Assembly: GCA_036417435.1 (NCBI GenBank)
Contig: CM070912.1
Span: 23,362,055-23,426,054 of the forward strand
Source: Inia geoffrensis
Taxonomy: Eukaryota; Chordata; Mammalia; Artiodactyla; Iniidae
Direction of reading: 5' to 3'
Length of the DNA: 64,000 nucleotides
This document shows positions 25,201-40,200 of the stretch, one piece after another; within the stretch, counting starts at the first letter, position 1; the number at the start of each line of letters is the position of its first letter. The notes below the pieces were generated by a model that worked only from the letters and a program-made list of their open reading frames with translations, had not been told where the DNA came from and searched no databases. Position numbers and translations under genes: made by a program.

Positions 25201-28200
25201 CACTGTGTTGTGTAACAGGAACTAACACAGGTCAATTATACTTCAAAAAGAAACAAACAAACTCATAGCAAAAGAGATCAGATTTGTGGTTATCAAAGGT
25301 GGGGGGGAGGGGGAATTGGACGAAGGCAGTCAAAAGGTACTAGCTTCCAGTTATAAGATAAATAAGTGCTAGGGATGTAATGTACAACACGATACATATA
25401 ATTAACACTACTGTATGCTATATATGAAAGTTAAGAGAGTAAACCTTAAGAGTTCTCATCATAACGAAAAAAATTTTTTTCTATTTCTTTAATTTTGTAT
25501 CTATATGAGAGGATGGATTTTCACTGAACTTACTGTGGTAATCAGTTCATGCTGTATGTAAGTCAAGTCATTATGCTGTACTTCTTAAACTTATACAGTG
25601 CTGTATATCAATTATATCTCAATTAAACTGGAAGAAAAAAACCCCAGATTTCCTGCTTCTTCACATACTATGTGCCAAAAATGACCCACATCCCTATAGG
25701 ACAAAAATGAGCTTGAATAGATTAGTAGCTGCCCCCTGAAAACTACCCAGTTTGCCACAGTCTCCACTGCTCCCTACTGTCTCTCATCAACAGCCTGCTT
25801 CACGCACTTACGTAATCTGCCTGGTACCTAGAAGCACTGGAATTTGAGATTCATCTAGGTATACAAGTTCTACAAGGGCAGAGATTTGTACCTGTTTTGT
25901 TCACTGACATATTCCCAGTACCTAGATCAGTGCCTGACATATAGTGGGTGCTTCATCTTTGTTGGATGGATAGATGAACATATTTTAGGTTGTGTGGGTC
26001 AGAGATCACCACTGCAACTACTCAACTCTGCTACTCTACCTCAAAAGCAGCCATAGACAATAGGTAAACAAATGGATGTGGCTGTTTCCAATAAAACTTT
26101 ACTTACAAATACAAGTGTGCAGTCTGGACTTGGTCTACAGGCCAGCCGAGCACAAAAAGTTTTATGTATTCTATACAAATGTTATTTTGGAAAATGCCAT
26201 CAATATTCAAAGGATAAAAGTTACAGTTCTATTCATTTTCTGGGCCTTCCCAAATCGCCTTTGATGTTGAAAGTATTTTCCCATATGCCCATTTTCCCCC
26301 ACACAACCCCACCATTCACGGCTACAGAGAACCACACCCCTTGTCCATACGCGGAAGAAGACAGGAGAGTTATAGGATCATTTCTGGTCAAAGAACATGA
26401 GATCAAATGACATCATCAAGAAATGACAGAATGCTAGGTTAACATGCAGGAAGCCAGCCAAGCTGAGAAGAGCCCTAGATGCCTCTCCCAGTGTGGACTA
26501 CTTACATTACCATCACTGAAAGACACTTGTTAAAAATGTCCATTCCTAGGGCCCACCTCAGAGCCAGTGAAAAAGAATATTCTGGAGGGTGAAGACTAGG
26601 AATATGAATTTTGAATAACCTTAATGGGAAATTCTTATACACACTCAAGTGTGAGAACCATTGATTCGGGCAGGCACTGTGGGTCTCTGAGCTAAAACTT
26701 GCCTTAGGTGTGGGAATCTCTAACTACTGCCAAAAGCCTCCCTCCTCCCTCTAACCCAGGGGTTCTCAACCTTGGCTGAACACTCAGAGCACCTGGGGCA
26801 CTTGAAAATACACTGATGCCTGTGTCTGTTCTCAGAGATGCTCATGTAAATGATCTGCGGCACAGCTTGACCATCAGAAAGAAGTGTTTTTAAAGCTCCC
26901 CAGGTATGCAGCTGAGGATGAGAATCACTGCCCCAAACCGTGGATTCAATTTAGAAGTTCCCAGGAAGCCTCAGGGACCAAGCTCCAGTTCTCAAAGCCA
27001 CCTGCCTTTGTCCTCCTGGCAGGAAGTAACCTGCAGTCACGGGCTCCCCAAGGCAGCCACACCTGATGCCAAGAGAGGCCTCCTCTGAGATGAGCACAAG
27101 AACCCCCGGCATTGGAACTACACGCAGTTTACCTTGGCCATCACACAGCACAGCAAGCCACGCTGGGCAACCATGTAACTTCTCATACCTCCTAGAGTGC
27201 GTGGACCGGGCTTAAGAGAACCCAATGCCTTTACTTCCTCCACAAAAAGCTTGCCATCTCTCCAAAACTAGCTTTCTTTTAAAAACGAAAGCACAACTTT
27301 TATATTTCACCTTCATATCCTAAGGCCTTTAACCACAAAACCATTTGTGGCCAAAAGAGTTTGGTGAATATTTGTTTTCCTTTGTTAAGTTAGTGGACAA
27401 CTATTTTGAGAAATAATACCTGACCCTAGATTTTCTTTCTTGATTCACTTTCTTATAAATCAAGGACACTAATATAGATCGTTAACAACAGTGACAACAG
27501 TTAACAGTTTCTGAGCACCTTACTTTGTGCCAGGCACGGTTCTAAGTTGTTTACACTGACCCTGCCAGCTCCTAGAAGAGGAAAGACATCATGTGCTTCC
27601 TACACATTCTCTCATTTAATTCTCTCCAGAAATCCCCAGAGGCAAGGCCTATTATGCCCATTTCACAAGTGAAGAAACCAAGGCTCAAGTTCATACAACC
27701 CTGTAGGAGGAGAGGCAAGGAATGCAGGCAGAGAGACGCCAGAGCCCAGCTCTGTGTTCACTGCCTCCAGGGAAATCCCAGCTAAAGCGCTGCAGTCGCA
27801 GACGCCTGGGGCCATGTCCCGCATCCTTGCCCAGCAAGACTCTCCCGCCCTCGGTCAGCCTTGTTCACAGCCACTGACCACCTGCCCCCCCCGCCCCCCA
27901 CCCCCCCCCCCACCCCCGCCACCGCATACAGCAGCACGTCTTCCTGTGGAGCAGAGAGTTAACAACAACACATGCACAATGGACCTCAGCACTCAGAGCA
28001 GCCACCCAAGCAAGGCCAGTTCCTCCCCCTTTTTAAAAGGTGAAAGCTGCCATTAGCCCCAAAGCATAACAAAGTGTCCTTGAGCACCTGCACATGCAGG
28101 CTGCCTCGCACTCCTGAGGAAAGCTATTCGCAACAGATCTGGACAAGGGCACCTCTGGGAGCTCTTTGAATAGGTAAAACATGCCCACCATTCAAAATTC

Positions 28201-31200
28201 AAAAGGCTGCAGGAGGTACTCAGTGAAGGTTCTCTCTCAGCCCGTCCCGTCCCATCCAGCTCACTGCTCAAGCCACCCTCTGAGGGTCCCCGCTTTTATT
28301 AGCTCCTAGGGGATCCTTCTAATGTTTCTTTAGGCATACACAAGTGAAAACAACCAAGCGCTCTAAGTTTTCCTTCTTTCTTAAACAAAAGGGAACATAC
28401 TCTATAGCAGTTCTGCATCTTGAGTTTTTCACCTGATAACGTACCCTGGGGATCTTTCCACATTGGAACATACATAGCACGTCCTCACTCTCAGAGGCCT
28501 CCTCGTACTGCAGCATACAGACATGCCATCGTTTGTTTAACTGGTCTCCTATGGACGGTCACTTGGGTTGTTGGATGAATTCCCAGAGGCAAAGTTGCTG
28601 GGTCAAAGGTACACGCATTTGTAGTTTTGTAGAGAGAATTTCCCCCATGAGCCAAGTACAAGAGAAATAAAGCAGGTGCTCTGACTGCAGAGAGAACTCA
28701 ATTTGGGTCCCAGCTCTGCCCCTCACTAGCCTGGGGACTTGGACAAGCTGCTTTACTTCCCTGTGCCTCAGGCTCCTCATCTGTGAAGTGGGGGTAATTA
28801 CAGACCCTACCTCATAGAGCTGTTATGAGGACGGCATGACTTAAGATCACTAAAGCACCTAGAACAGAGTCAGGCCCAAGGAAAACCCTTATTTGCTAAG
28901 GATTTATCACCGTTATTCTTCACTCTCGGCCCAGCTAATTTCTGGGATACAGCAAGGACGGCGGGCATCTGCACCGCATCCTGGCCGGCCGAGGCATGGG
29001 ACTGGGCCGTCACCACAGAGGCTGACAGAACGGCCGCCCCCAATTCTCACAAGGTTAATGTCTGGATCTGGCCGGCTTGCAGGCTCATCAGCATCTCAGA
29101 GCTAGTCTCACGCGGGGATGCTGACTCATGCAAAAGAAACTTGCGGGAGGCTGGCGAGGGAAAACAGAAGGCCAATGTGTCAACTCACCATGAGAAACAG
29201 AACTGTCAGGGGAACCAGACATAGCCACTGGTCTCTCTCGCTGACTGACAGCCTCGCTCCCGGAAGGCAAGCTGGGTATGAGGACAGGTCAAGGCCCAAG
29301 GGGTGTGCGGTGGACATCTGTTCTGAGAGCCTAATGCACCCATCTGTCCTGGATCACCTTCCCCCATCCCCACCGCCTCCCCGGGGCCATGCCATCCCCA
29401 TTTTTCACCTGGAGTGCTGCACCGGCCTCCCAACCGGGCCCCCCGTTCCACCCTCGCCCTACTGTCTAGTCTCAACACAGCAGCCAGAGGGAGCCCATTA
29501 AAACCCAAAGTGGAACTTGCGCCTCCTGTGCTCAACACCCTGGGAGGCTCCTCATGCCCTCGGGCTCAAAGCCCAAGTCCTTCCGATGGCCTACATGGCC
29601 CACCAGGCTCTCTGGCCACATCCCCACCCCACCCGGCCCCCTCCAGCCACGCTGGCCTCTCAGTTCTCCAGACCTGCCAGGCCTGCTCCCACCCCAGGGT
29701 GTTTGCACTGGCTGTTCCTTGGTCATAAGCCAGCCCCACGTTGCCAGCATACGGCTCATCTCTCACCTCCTTCAAGTACTTGCCCACACACCGACTTGCC
29801 AGCGAGGCCTCCCCCGACCACCCCCCCCCCATTTAAATAAAAGCGCTGCCCGCCTCACCCTGCTCTGGTTTGGGTTTTCTCCATCCATAGCACCAATCCT
29901 TGTCTAACACACAATCAGGGTCACTTATTTGTTCTGTGAATCCTCTCTTTCTGGCACAGCCCACGAAGGCAGGGATTTTTGTTTCTTATTTGCTGACACA
30001 ACCTCAGCACCCAGCAGAGTGCCCCATGCCACCTTCCCAGATCATCTGAACCCAAAGGTCCCGTCTTTTGGCCGGGACATCTCTTCCTTTAGCCCAGTTG
30101 GCTCCCATTCCCCTTTCCTCTGGCAACCCTTTCTCCTTTGGGGCAACCAGCTCTGGATAACCTGCACATTTCATCCCCCAGATCCCATAACTGGCTCAGG
30201 GACTGACGTGTGATCAAGCCAGGCCAATGAGATGGAATTCCGGGACTTCTGTTGGAAAGAGAGGATAAAAGTTCCTTCCTTGCCCTGGGACTACTAGCAG
30301 CAAAACTGATAAAAGTTGAGGACACCTTGTGGAGCTTAAGAATGAAGCCAACCCAAGAAAAAGTACTAGAAAAAGCCAAGGTCCTGAAGATACTGTTTGA
30401 GTTCCTGAATCTATACCTGAAGCCAGAAACTACCCCTGGCCTTTTCAACATAAGCCAATAAATACTCCTCCCTTTTCCAAGAGGAAATGAATGAGTTAGG
30501 TTTCCTATCACTTAATCTACCTAATACACTCAGGTCCCCGGTCTCCTGCACAGAAATAAATGGGTCTCTCTGAATGACATTTCATTTTCTGACACATTTG
30601 ACCTTTCAGTGGGTCACAGATAAGACTTGCCAGGTTGGGAGCCCATCGGTCCTTCCTCGGCAAGACAGCAAAGGTCTGTTCCGACCCCCTACGTGTTCAG
30701 TTCTCAGAAGATGACTGTCTCCTAGTTCTTGCGGGGCACCTCTCTGCTGAACGCCATGTACAGCCTACAGGCTGCACGGTTTGGGCAAACTGCTAATGGC
30801 ATGATGTTCTGGCCACTGACCATCACCAAGCAGCATGGAGACCTCCTGTTTCTCCAAGGGGCTCCTGGTTATTAATCTCTTCAGTCTAAACCTCTCTGCT
30901 GCACTCCCGAGAAGATCATTCGGCTTGAGGGGTGGAGTGTGGGACGAGGGGCAGCCACAGTGATGCAGGAAGACCTCACAGGAGCTGCAGCCATCATCCA
31001 TGGGGCAGAGAACAGGGGCTTGGACTAAGGTTTTAACAGAGAAGACAGAAAAATGGACGTACTGGGGAGAGATTGAGGAGGGTGAATTGAAGAACCTGGT
31101 GACGGGCTGGACGTGGGGCACGGGGGAGAAGACTCAGATTTCCAGCGTGGGCACAGGGGTACATGGTGCCTCCATCCCCTGAGACAGAAACCCAGCGTGG

Positions 31201-34200
31201 GTGGGGAAGGGCTGGGAGGAGATGCCAGGTTCAGTTCTGAACAAAGTGAGTTCCAGGCGCCATGAGCCGGCCGGCGACGGACCGAGGCTGGTCTGTATAA
31301 GACGTGTGCTACCCAGCCTGCCTTGCTTGGCTCGCTCGCCTCGCTAGCCTATCAGGAGGTTAGAAACACACAATTTAAAATTTTTTCAAAAACAGCACCT
31401 GCACCCTTGCTCCCCTCATTAGAGCAGGGGAGCAAGGGTAGGAGTGGGAGTTTTGGTCTCCCTCGTGACTTACCTAGTAATTTAAACCACAGCAGAACCC
31501 AATTTAAAGCAACTCTACCACCCAACTTTGAGCAAAACAAACGTACTTCTTAGATTTGAGATGAATAAAACTAGTACTTACCAAATGTATCAAGTATGTC
31601 GGTGATAAGGACAAATTTGCTTGGGTAGAACTGAATAACACTTGTGTCCGAAAGAAGCTTTGAACACTAGAAAAAGAGAAGAGAAAAAAAAAGCCACTGT
31701 CATGTCTGACTGGGTTGGAACGCTCCAGGCCTGGAAAATTAAGGATCTCCACAAACAAGTGCAAGTGTATACCATGTGCCAGGCCTGGTGCTAGTCACTG
31801 GAGGTATAATGGCAAGCAAAATCACTGTGCTTTTGATAAAGGGAGTCAACAACTCTGCTCACAAGAGAGCCTCTTAATGAAAGGCACCATCACCTCCCTC
31901 AGGAAAGCCACGGCTCAGGAATCTTATCCAGAGGGTCTGAACTAGGGTCAGCACTCGGTCACCAGAGAAGTCAACCAGCGTCCCTGCAGGTGACTCCATC
32001 TTTTCAGCACTGCCTCCACTGGTTTATTTCAGAATGGACTTGATTCTTAAATGTTCTTTTCTATGAAATGACCCATAGGCAAATATCCAGGGTTTCTCAA
32101 ACTAGCACCTATTATTTATACTCCCTCTTCAATTTCCTTCTAAAAGGAAACGTGACAAGCTTCAAAGAGTTACGTGTTTCTCTGGAACTGTGCTCTGCAA
32201 GCCAGGAACATTTTGGCTTTGCAGGGAATTCCTCAATCCCTCTGCCATCACTCACTCCAGAGGGCCATCGACGTGTTCAGGACTCATAACAGAAGATGGC
32301 AGCCACACAACGTGGCCCCGAACACCCCAGATGAAGTCATCTTGTATAATCAGAAACAAAAATCTATATCTACTTCGAAGAACTAGAAGTAATGCCCTGA
32401 AATCTTTGCAAATTCAGAAGTCTGGATAAGGAACTAGATAACCTTGCCATATTTTATCAGACAGGAAAAATGTCACGTTAAAAAAAAAAAACAACTATTT
32501 GGACATTTAGAAAGGGTCCTTTCATATGTATGCGCTTCCGATGTGCACAGAATGGCTAGAAAGTTCATCATATCAAGATGTAGGCTGACATGTGTTTTCA
32601 GTTTGGCTTTGTTACACAATATCTAAATTATTACATTCATCAAGTTTCTCCTTAGCATTATGTAACTAAAAGTAAACAATGTGTCTAATTTGTAAAACAT
32701 CCTCTCATAGCCCAAATGTTATTTGGGGATTGGGGGTGAGGGGAATGTAAGCTGTTAAAACAATGGCAATGACACCAAATGTGGCATTTGGATGTACACA
32801 GAACTCCATTTCCTGACACCTTACTTTGTGTTTTTCACATGCCCTTTATGAGAGCTCCAACTTAAACAATTAATTACCCCATGAGATTTCAGGGCTTGGT
32901 AAAAACAAACAGTTCTGAATCCTAGATACTGTTTACAATACACAGCTCTTGGTTCCTAGGGATGTGACATCTCCTGAGTTCCTACCCAGAGCCCCTCAGA
33001 GATGGGTTACTGCCCACTGGTGAGGTGAGAGGGAGAGAGAATTCAAACAGAAGATTTCAAATTAAACACAGCTGGTGTTTCCCAACACCTGTGCACTGAT
33101 TTGTCTCCCAAGCTGATGTCACAGAACATGTATTTTATAAAGACAATAGGAAGCAGAAAAAAATTTTTAATCCAAAGTTAAAATCATAATAGTGTCATAA
33201 ATTGAAGTTACCTTTTAAATCACTATTTTGAAGATTCCACAGTTTTTTGTAAAGCTTTGGTGCAGTTTCCTAAACCAATAAAAATCAGGCACCCCAGGGT
33301 ATGTGTTAAAAAAACAGATTCCCTGCTCCAAAATCAGTATTTTCAACAAGGGCCCCAGGTGACTGCTGCACTGCAACAAGCCCAGGACACACTGGGTTCC
33401 TGAGATCCACAATCTGTACCACGTTCTGAATGAAATGAGCAAATTCTACAAACCAAGGATTCTCAGCTGCGGAACCATCTCGGAAGCTTTGTAAAATAAC
33501 AGTGCCTCGATCCCACTCTCGAGATTCTGATTAAGCTGGTCTGGGGTGCAGCTTGGACATCAGGATTTCTTAAAGCTCCCAAGTGATTCTAATGTGCAGC
33601 CAAGCAGGTTGAGAACCATTGTTATAAACATTTCCTGAGCAACTAACTGATAAATTACTCTAACTAAAATACTTGCTATCGAATTGATTAACACTGCGGA
33701 AAAAATACTAAAAGAATGCTTTTCATTTGTTTCCAATTAGCAATATTCTAGAAGGAAACTAGCAGTTCCTAAAATTAAGTTGGAATTAAAAACCAAAAAT
33801 TTGAACCAAAGCAAATGGATAAATTAAAAGACAATCTATGGCTCAGTATAAGAAAGTATGACGAGATAGATGGATAGAAGGAAGGCAGGAAAGGAGGGAA
33901 GCAGACTAATTAATCAGAGGACAATTACTGTCCACAATATATATTTTTTAAAATCCTAAAAATCAGTAAGAAAGGTACAAATAACATAATGGAAAAATGA
34001 GCAAAAGGAATCAAGAAAAGGCATTTTACAGAAAAGGAAACCCCAATGGCCAATAAACATATGAAAAGATGCTCAATCTTATTATAATCGGGGAATTGCA
34101 AATTAAAACCACCATAAAATATGATGTTATTACCTCCCAAATTGGAAAAATTAAAATAGAAAGTCTGCTCATTCCAAATGTTGGTAGGCCACTGAACAGC

Positions 34201-37200
34201 ACAGACTCTCACATTCTCACTGCTACTACAGTGCAGACTGGCACAACTACTGTGGAATATAACTTGGCATTGTCTGGAAAAGCAGACAAGGCACACATCC
34301 TACACCGAGCAATTCCACTTTTAGGTATGCGCCGTCATCTAGAGAAACACTTTATATGGTCACCAGCAACATCGTTCATAATAATGAAAAAAGGAGAAAG
34401 AACCAAATGCCTATCAACAGAATGAATGATACATAATTTATGCATCAGTAGATTAACTCTGCTTCAGGTGGCAAATCTCTCCAACTGATCTGTAGGGTCA
34501 GTACAACCCCTAACAAAATCCCAAAGGTTTTTTTTTTTTTTTTGGTAGAAATTGACCAGCTGATCCTAAAATTCATATGGAAATGCAAGGGACCCAGAAG
34601 AGCCAAAACAATTCTGAAAAAGAACAAAGTTAAAAGACTTATACTACCTAGTTTCAAAACTTACCATAAAGCTATAGTAATCAAGTGTGGTACTGGCATA
34701 AGGACATACCTATAGATCTATGGAACAGAATTGAGAGTTCAGAAATAAACCCTTACTTTTATGGCCAATTGACTTTTGACAAAGGTGCCAAAATAAGTCT
34801 TTCCAGCAAATTCTGTTGAGACAACTGGATATCCATATGGAAAAAAATAAACTTAGACACACCATACATACAAAAAAAAATTCAAAATGGACCATATAAC
34901 CTAGATGTAAGAGCTAAAACTATAAAGCTTCTAGAATAAAACATAGGAAGAAATTCTCACAACCCTGGGTCATGCAAAGAGTTCCTAGATACAACTCCAA
35001 AAGCATGAGCCAAAAAGGAGAAAACTGATAAACTGGACTTCACTGAAATTAAAAACTCCTACACTTCAAAAGGTACCATTATGAAAATGAAAAGAGAAGC
35101 CACAGACTAGGAGAAAATACAAGTAGATCATGTATTTGATAAAGAACTTGTATCAAGGATAAAGAATTACTACAACTCAACACGAAGACAAACAACCTGA
35201 TTTTTTAAATGGGCAAGTCTTGAATAGACAGTTCACTAAAGAAGATATAAAAATGGCCAATAAACGTATGAAAAGATGCTCAACATCATTAGTCAGTAGG
35301 GATATGCAAATTAAAACCGCGATGAGGTACCACTTCACACCCACTCAGATGGCTATAATCAAAAAGATGGGCAATAACAAAACGAGTGATCGAAAAGATA
35401 TAGAGGAACTGGAACCTTCATACATTGCTGGTGGGAATGCAAATGGTGCAGCCATTTTGGAAAGCAATTTGGCCGTTCCTCAAAAAGTTAAACATAAACT
35501 TACCATATGACTTAGCAATTCCACTTCTAGGAACCTATCCAAGAAAAATGAAAATATACATCCATACAAAGACTTGTTTGCAATTGTGAACAGCGGCATT
35601 ACTCATAATGGCCAGAGTAGAAACAACTTAAATGTCTATCAACTTGTTAATGGATAAGTAAAATGTGGTTATGCATGCAGTGGTATACTATGCAGCAGAA
35701 AAATGGTACAGAGTACTGATATTACATCATGGATGAACCTCAAAAACATGGTAAGTGAAAGAAGCCAGATGCCAAAGAGTACATAATGAGTGACCCCATG
35801 TACATGAAACGTCCAAGAAAGGCAAATTCATAGAATCAGAAAGCAGATCGGTGGTTTTTCTAAGGCTGAAAGTGGCAGCAGGGTTTGAGTGCTAACAGGC
35901 TTGAGGAAATTTGGGCAGGGGGTGGGGTGAGGGTGGGGGGTGGGCAGTGGCTATGAAAATGTTCTAAAACTGGATTGTGTAATCGCTGGGCAACTCTGTA
36001 AACTTACTAAAAACATCACTGAATTGTACATTTACAATGGTGGATTTTAGGATATGTAAAATAACCTCAATAAAGCTGAAAAAACAAAGTAAAACCTTAC
36101 TGCAGAGCAAATAAGGGAAACTGCTCATTTCTCCATATTCTGTACCTTGACTAGCTTTTTTGGATAAAGAAGGCAGTCTTTAAAGTATTGAAAGTCAAAT
36201 AGTTACTATTAGCTGGATGTGGAGTTAATTAAACAGTTTCATGATTATTTTCTTTGGGAAGACATGAATCAAATCTCCTCCAGATGTCATACTCTTAGAA
36301 GTCACAGTTCTATACCACAATACTCTATGGAGAGATGTTGCCAACAAAAATATTTTGAAGGAGCTCTTGTTAGTTTAGATATTCTCTCACTTGAGCCACT
36401 CAGCAAGCAGCCTTCATCACATGCCTGCAGGATGAGAGAAACCTTCTTCAGAGTATTTGCTTTGTCAACTAACAACAGTGATGTTAGGAAAAGGGCTTGG
36501 GTTTGCCTCTGTCATGAACACCAAAAAAACAGCACCTGCCATACAAAGTGTCATCTTAAAAGACTTCAAGTACCCAGTGTAAAGACTCCCAGAGTAAGAA
36601 AACAAATGTCACATTCCCATGACAATAAACAAGAATGAAATCTTGTCCTCCTGAGCTAAAATGGCTATTCAGAAATTCTCTATTAACTCTGCTCTGAAAG
36701 GCATAATGCTCACATTATTCCTTTTACAGTGTGTACTTGTGAGCATATTTTGACAAGACAGGATGATCTTAAGAGTCAAGAAACAGAATAAGCTGTTCTC
36801 CCTGTGGAACTTGCTCTTGTGATCCAAGAGCTGTCATGGATTAACAAATTCATCAACAAAGAGGATTCAACAAACATACCTCTCTTAACACTGTATATAC
36901 ATTTTCTTCGTCACATCATTATGCAGAACATGACCCCAAAATGCATATATCAGGGACACACAACCATTAGTTCCAAAGATACAAAGAAAATCTGGTCAAG
37001 GAAACCCAAAAGACAGTTGATCAATCTTTAGTCTATACACGAATCACAAATGTGTCAGGTGATGTAACAGGGCCAATGAACTGCACAACCCAGGGGGGGA
37101 CATCAGTAATTCTGTAATCTAGGGTGAATTTCCTGGAACTGCACAGTGCACAACCTATGCAGCTGCACATGGTGGCCCTGGCATTAGCCATCTCATAAAA

Positions 37201-40200
37201 ACAATGATTCATAATTATGGCCTTTCACAGGAAGTACGTGAAAATAGAACAGATGAAAAAATTAGGGTAAGACCCTGAAGGCAGGCCTCTGAAAACCTTA
37301 ATTATCCACAAAGGAGTTTTACAAAGGAAATTCTGGGAAAAAAAAAAATCAATCGACCTGACCTGGATGACTATTTTTAGAGCCTTCACTTTCTGGTCTG
37401 AGGCCCAGGCGTCCTTCAGTGACTGGTTGAGCTCTTCTATGCGGTTCACATAATCTTGTTGAGTCAAATTCAACAGCTCCTTTTGCGATCCCTGTAGGCA
37501 GAAAAGTAGAAAGATACAGGCACAGAAGAAAAAACATTGTTGGACTCCCCCCTCGCCCCCATGAACAATACTGAGTATTAGCTGAGTTTTGGTCTCTAAG
37601 TTTTCCTCATATCCTGACCAGGATTGATAGTTCTGTCTTGTAATCAAAGAGGTTCTTTGAGTTTTCTGCAAAGACGGCTAGAGGGCAGTGATTGAAAAAC
37701 TGGCCTTGAACACAAGTCAGACCTGAGCCCATTCCCAGCTGAGCCACATTCTAACCGTATGATTCTAGGTGAGCTGCTTTCCTCCCTGAGTCTCTTCTGT
37801 GAACAGTGATAACAGGACTTAACTTATTCAACAAATAGTTATTGGGGGGTATTGTGTGCCAGACAAGTATGGTATACCAGATGCCCCAGATACAAAGGTG
37901 AGCAAAAAGACATTGTTTCAGCACTAATGGAGTTTAAGGTACAGAGGACAAGATGGACATTAATACAAACTGAGACAAATGCTCGGGGAAACAATTCTAC
38001 AAAGACACATATCATAGTTCTCTGAATCTGAGGTGCCCGTTTTAAGAAGCACAACTGTTTTATGTACCACTAAGGAAGAAAAAATGCCGATCACGGACAT
38101 GCACCAATTGAGAGACACAGTCCAATTGCAGGAATATTCAAAAGTTGGGGGAAAGGTTCATCTCAGAATGGACTCTAGAATGGTGGTCAAGAATGGTTTC
38201 CTGGAGGAAGTGATGCTTGAGACAAACTCTCAGTGGTGTACAGGTGTTAACTAGTCAATGGTGGGTTGTTAACTAGACCAGGGAGAGAGCATTCAGGACA
38301 GAGAGCAGACCCAGCAAAAGCCCATGGCAGAAGAGGGCAAGGTCATCACATGGATGAAATATTATAACATATGTAAAGACCTGGCACCACCCGGCACACA
38401 GTACATGCTCACTAATCCTTGCCTACTGCTAAGATGCTGATTGCACAGCTCACAGGAGTGAGGGTCATGCTAACCCACATGAGGAGACCAGGAACCAAAT
38501 CTTTTTTATATGAATGTTGCCTGGAATCCAAAGTAAAGAACTCTTTTTTTTTTTTTTTTTTTTAACTGAAGTATAGTTAATTTACAATGTTGTGTTAGTT
38601 TCTGATGTATAACAAAGTAATTCAGTTATACATATATATACTCTTTTTCATATTCTTTTCCATTATAGTTTATTACAAGATATTGAGTATAGTTTCCTGT
38701 GCTATACGGTAGGTCCTTGCTGTTTTTCAATTTTATATATAGCAGTGTGTATATGTTAACCCCAAACTCCTAATTTATCCTCCTGCCCTTTCCCCTTTCA
38801 TAACCGTAAGTTTGTTTTCTATGTCTGGAGCCTGTTTCTATTTTGTAAATAAGTTCATTTGTATCATATTTTAGATTCCACATGTAAGTGATATCATATG
38901 ATATTTGTCTTTCTCTGACTTACTTCACTTAGTATGATAATCTCTAGGTCCATCCATGTTGCCGCAAATGGCATTATTTCATTCTTTTTTATGGCTGAGT
39001 AATATGCCATTGCATAAATACACCACATTGTCATTATCCATTCATCTGTTGGACATTTAAGTTGCTTCCATGCCTTGGCTTTTGTAAATAGTGCTGCTAT
39101 GAACACTGGGGTGAATGTATCTTTTCGAGTTAGAGTTTTCTCTGGATATATGCCCAGGAGTGGGACTGCTGGAAGAACTCTTTATTAAAGGAATACAAGT
39201 AGGAGGTTCAGGAAATCTGAACTGATCCCAACTGGTCACTTGAACTGTGAGACAGGATCCTCCCTGCCCTTCTGCTGTAGGAAGAGCCACGTGACTAGTT
39301 TGGGCAAATGGGTGGTAAATAGAGTGGCATGTGTCCCCTTTGGGCTGAAGCAGTGAAAAGTGACCCTTTCTTCAGCTCTGCTGTGACAACCCTGGAGCCA
39401 TATGTTGAGATGGCAGCACCATAAGATGGTGGTATGTCTGTCACCTACACTGGATGAGTAATGTGAGGAAGAAATAAACCTTTGTTATATTAAGCCACTG
39501 AGATATGGGGGTTCATTTGTTATCACAGCACAACTTAGTCTTATCCTGACAAATATGCTGTGTTAACCTGGAAGCCATGAGGCAGCCATGTGCTCCTGTG
39601 AGCAGGGGTAAGCAAGGAAACCAGTCTGCGGAAAAAAAAAAAAAAAAAAAAAAAAGGAGAACTAGAAAGAGTCTGGAGGCTACACAGAAGCAAGAGACAC
39701 AGAGGACAGCTGCTGGAGCTCTGGGTGGTTGTTCAGTTCCTGGTTCCAGGCCACTGTGACTTTGGGTTCAGGGTAGTGCCCCAGTATCCTTCAATACAGT
39801 CCTTATTTTCCGTGTAAGCCAGCTCAAGTGACTCTCAGATACTCAACAGACAAAAGAGCTTTGATAAAACCCTTAGCAATTCCCTTCCTACCAGCCAAGG
39901 TTGACTGATGACATGCAGACTGAGGCTCTCGGGCGCCCTAATTCAAAATATGTCATTTCTGAATTGGAAAATAAAATATTGGACTATTAGACTCTGCTGA
40001 GCACCTAACAACTCTGGTCTTAGAGCTGGAAGGACCCTGAAACTGGGGCAAGATGCAGGGCAGAGCGATGGCAACTGCCATTATGTGGACCTCTGTGGAT
40101 TTCAAAGCAGTCCCATTCAGCCTACACAACTATATTTTTTATCCCCATTTTACAGATGAGGAAATGGGTATAGGAAGATGAATGCCCAAGGACACCCCGT

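Larger units (their letters stand above)
24659..31581 (-). other. VPS35L: VPS35L intron 8
   Basis: Holds two old L1 3' ends (24.87-25.64 kb), an L2 3' end (25.8 kb), hAT-type fragments (25.98 and 26.76 kb), MIRs (27.5 and 28.66 kb), a C-rich tract (27.88-27.92 kb), an L1 piece (28.3-28.6 kb), an L2 (29.3-30.0 kb) and an unassigned repeat (30.05-30.5 kb). GC content rises between 27.5 and 31.3 kb, but no exon or promoter is evident. Confidence 0.75.
31667..37362 (-). other. VPS35L: VPS35L intron 7
   Basis: Holds an L2-like piece (31.76-31.95 kb), hAT-type fragments near 33.3-33.6 kb and a long degenerate L1 (33.9-36.1 kb). The rest, including 32.0-33.2 kb and 36.1-37.3 kb, shows no recognisable feature. 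A 139-codon open frame at 36219-36638 has no visible coding resemblance. Confidence 0.75.

Noticed and set aside
29118..29907. Several overlapping Pro-rich open frames
   Set aside because: GC-rich L2 sequence lacking stops on both strands.
36219..36638. 139-codon open frame in intron 7
   Set aside because: No recognisable domain, composition typical of chance, no splice or promoter context; treated as non-coding.
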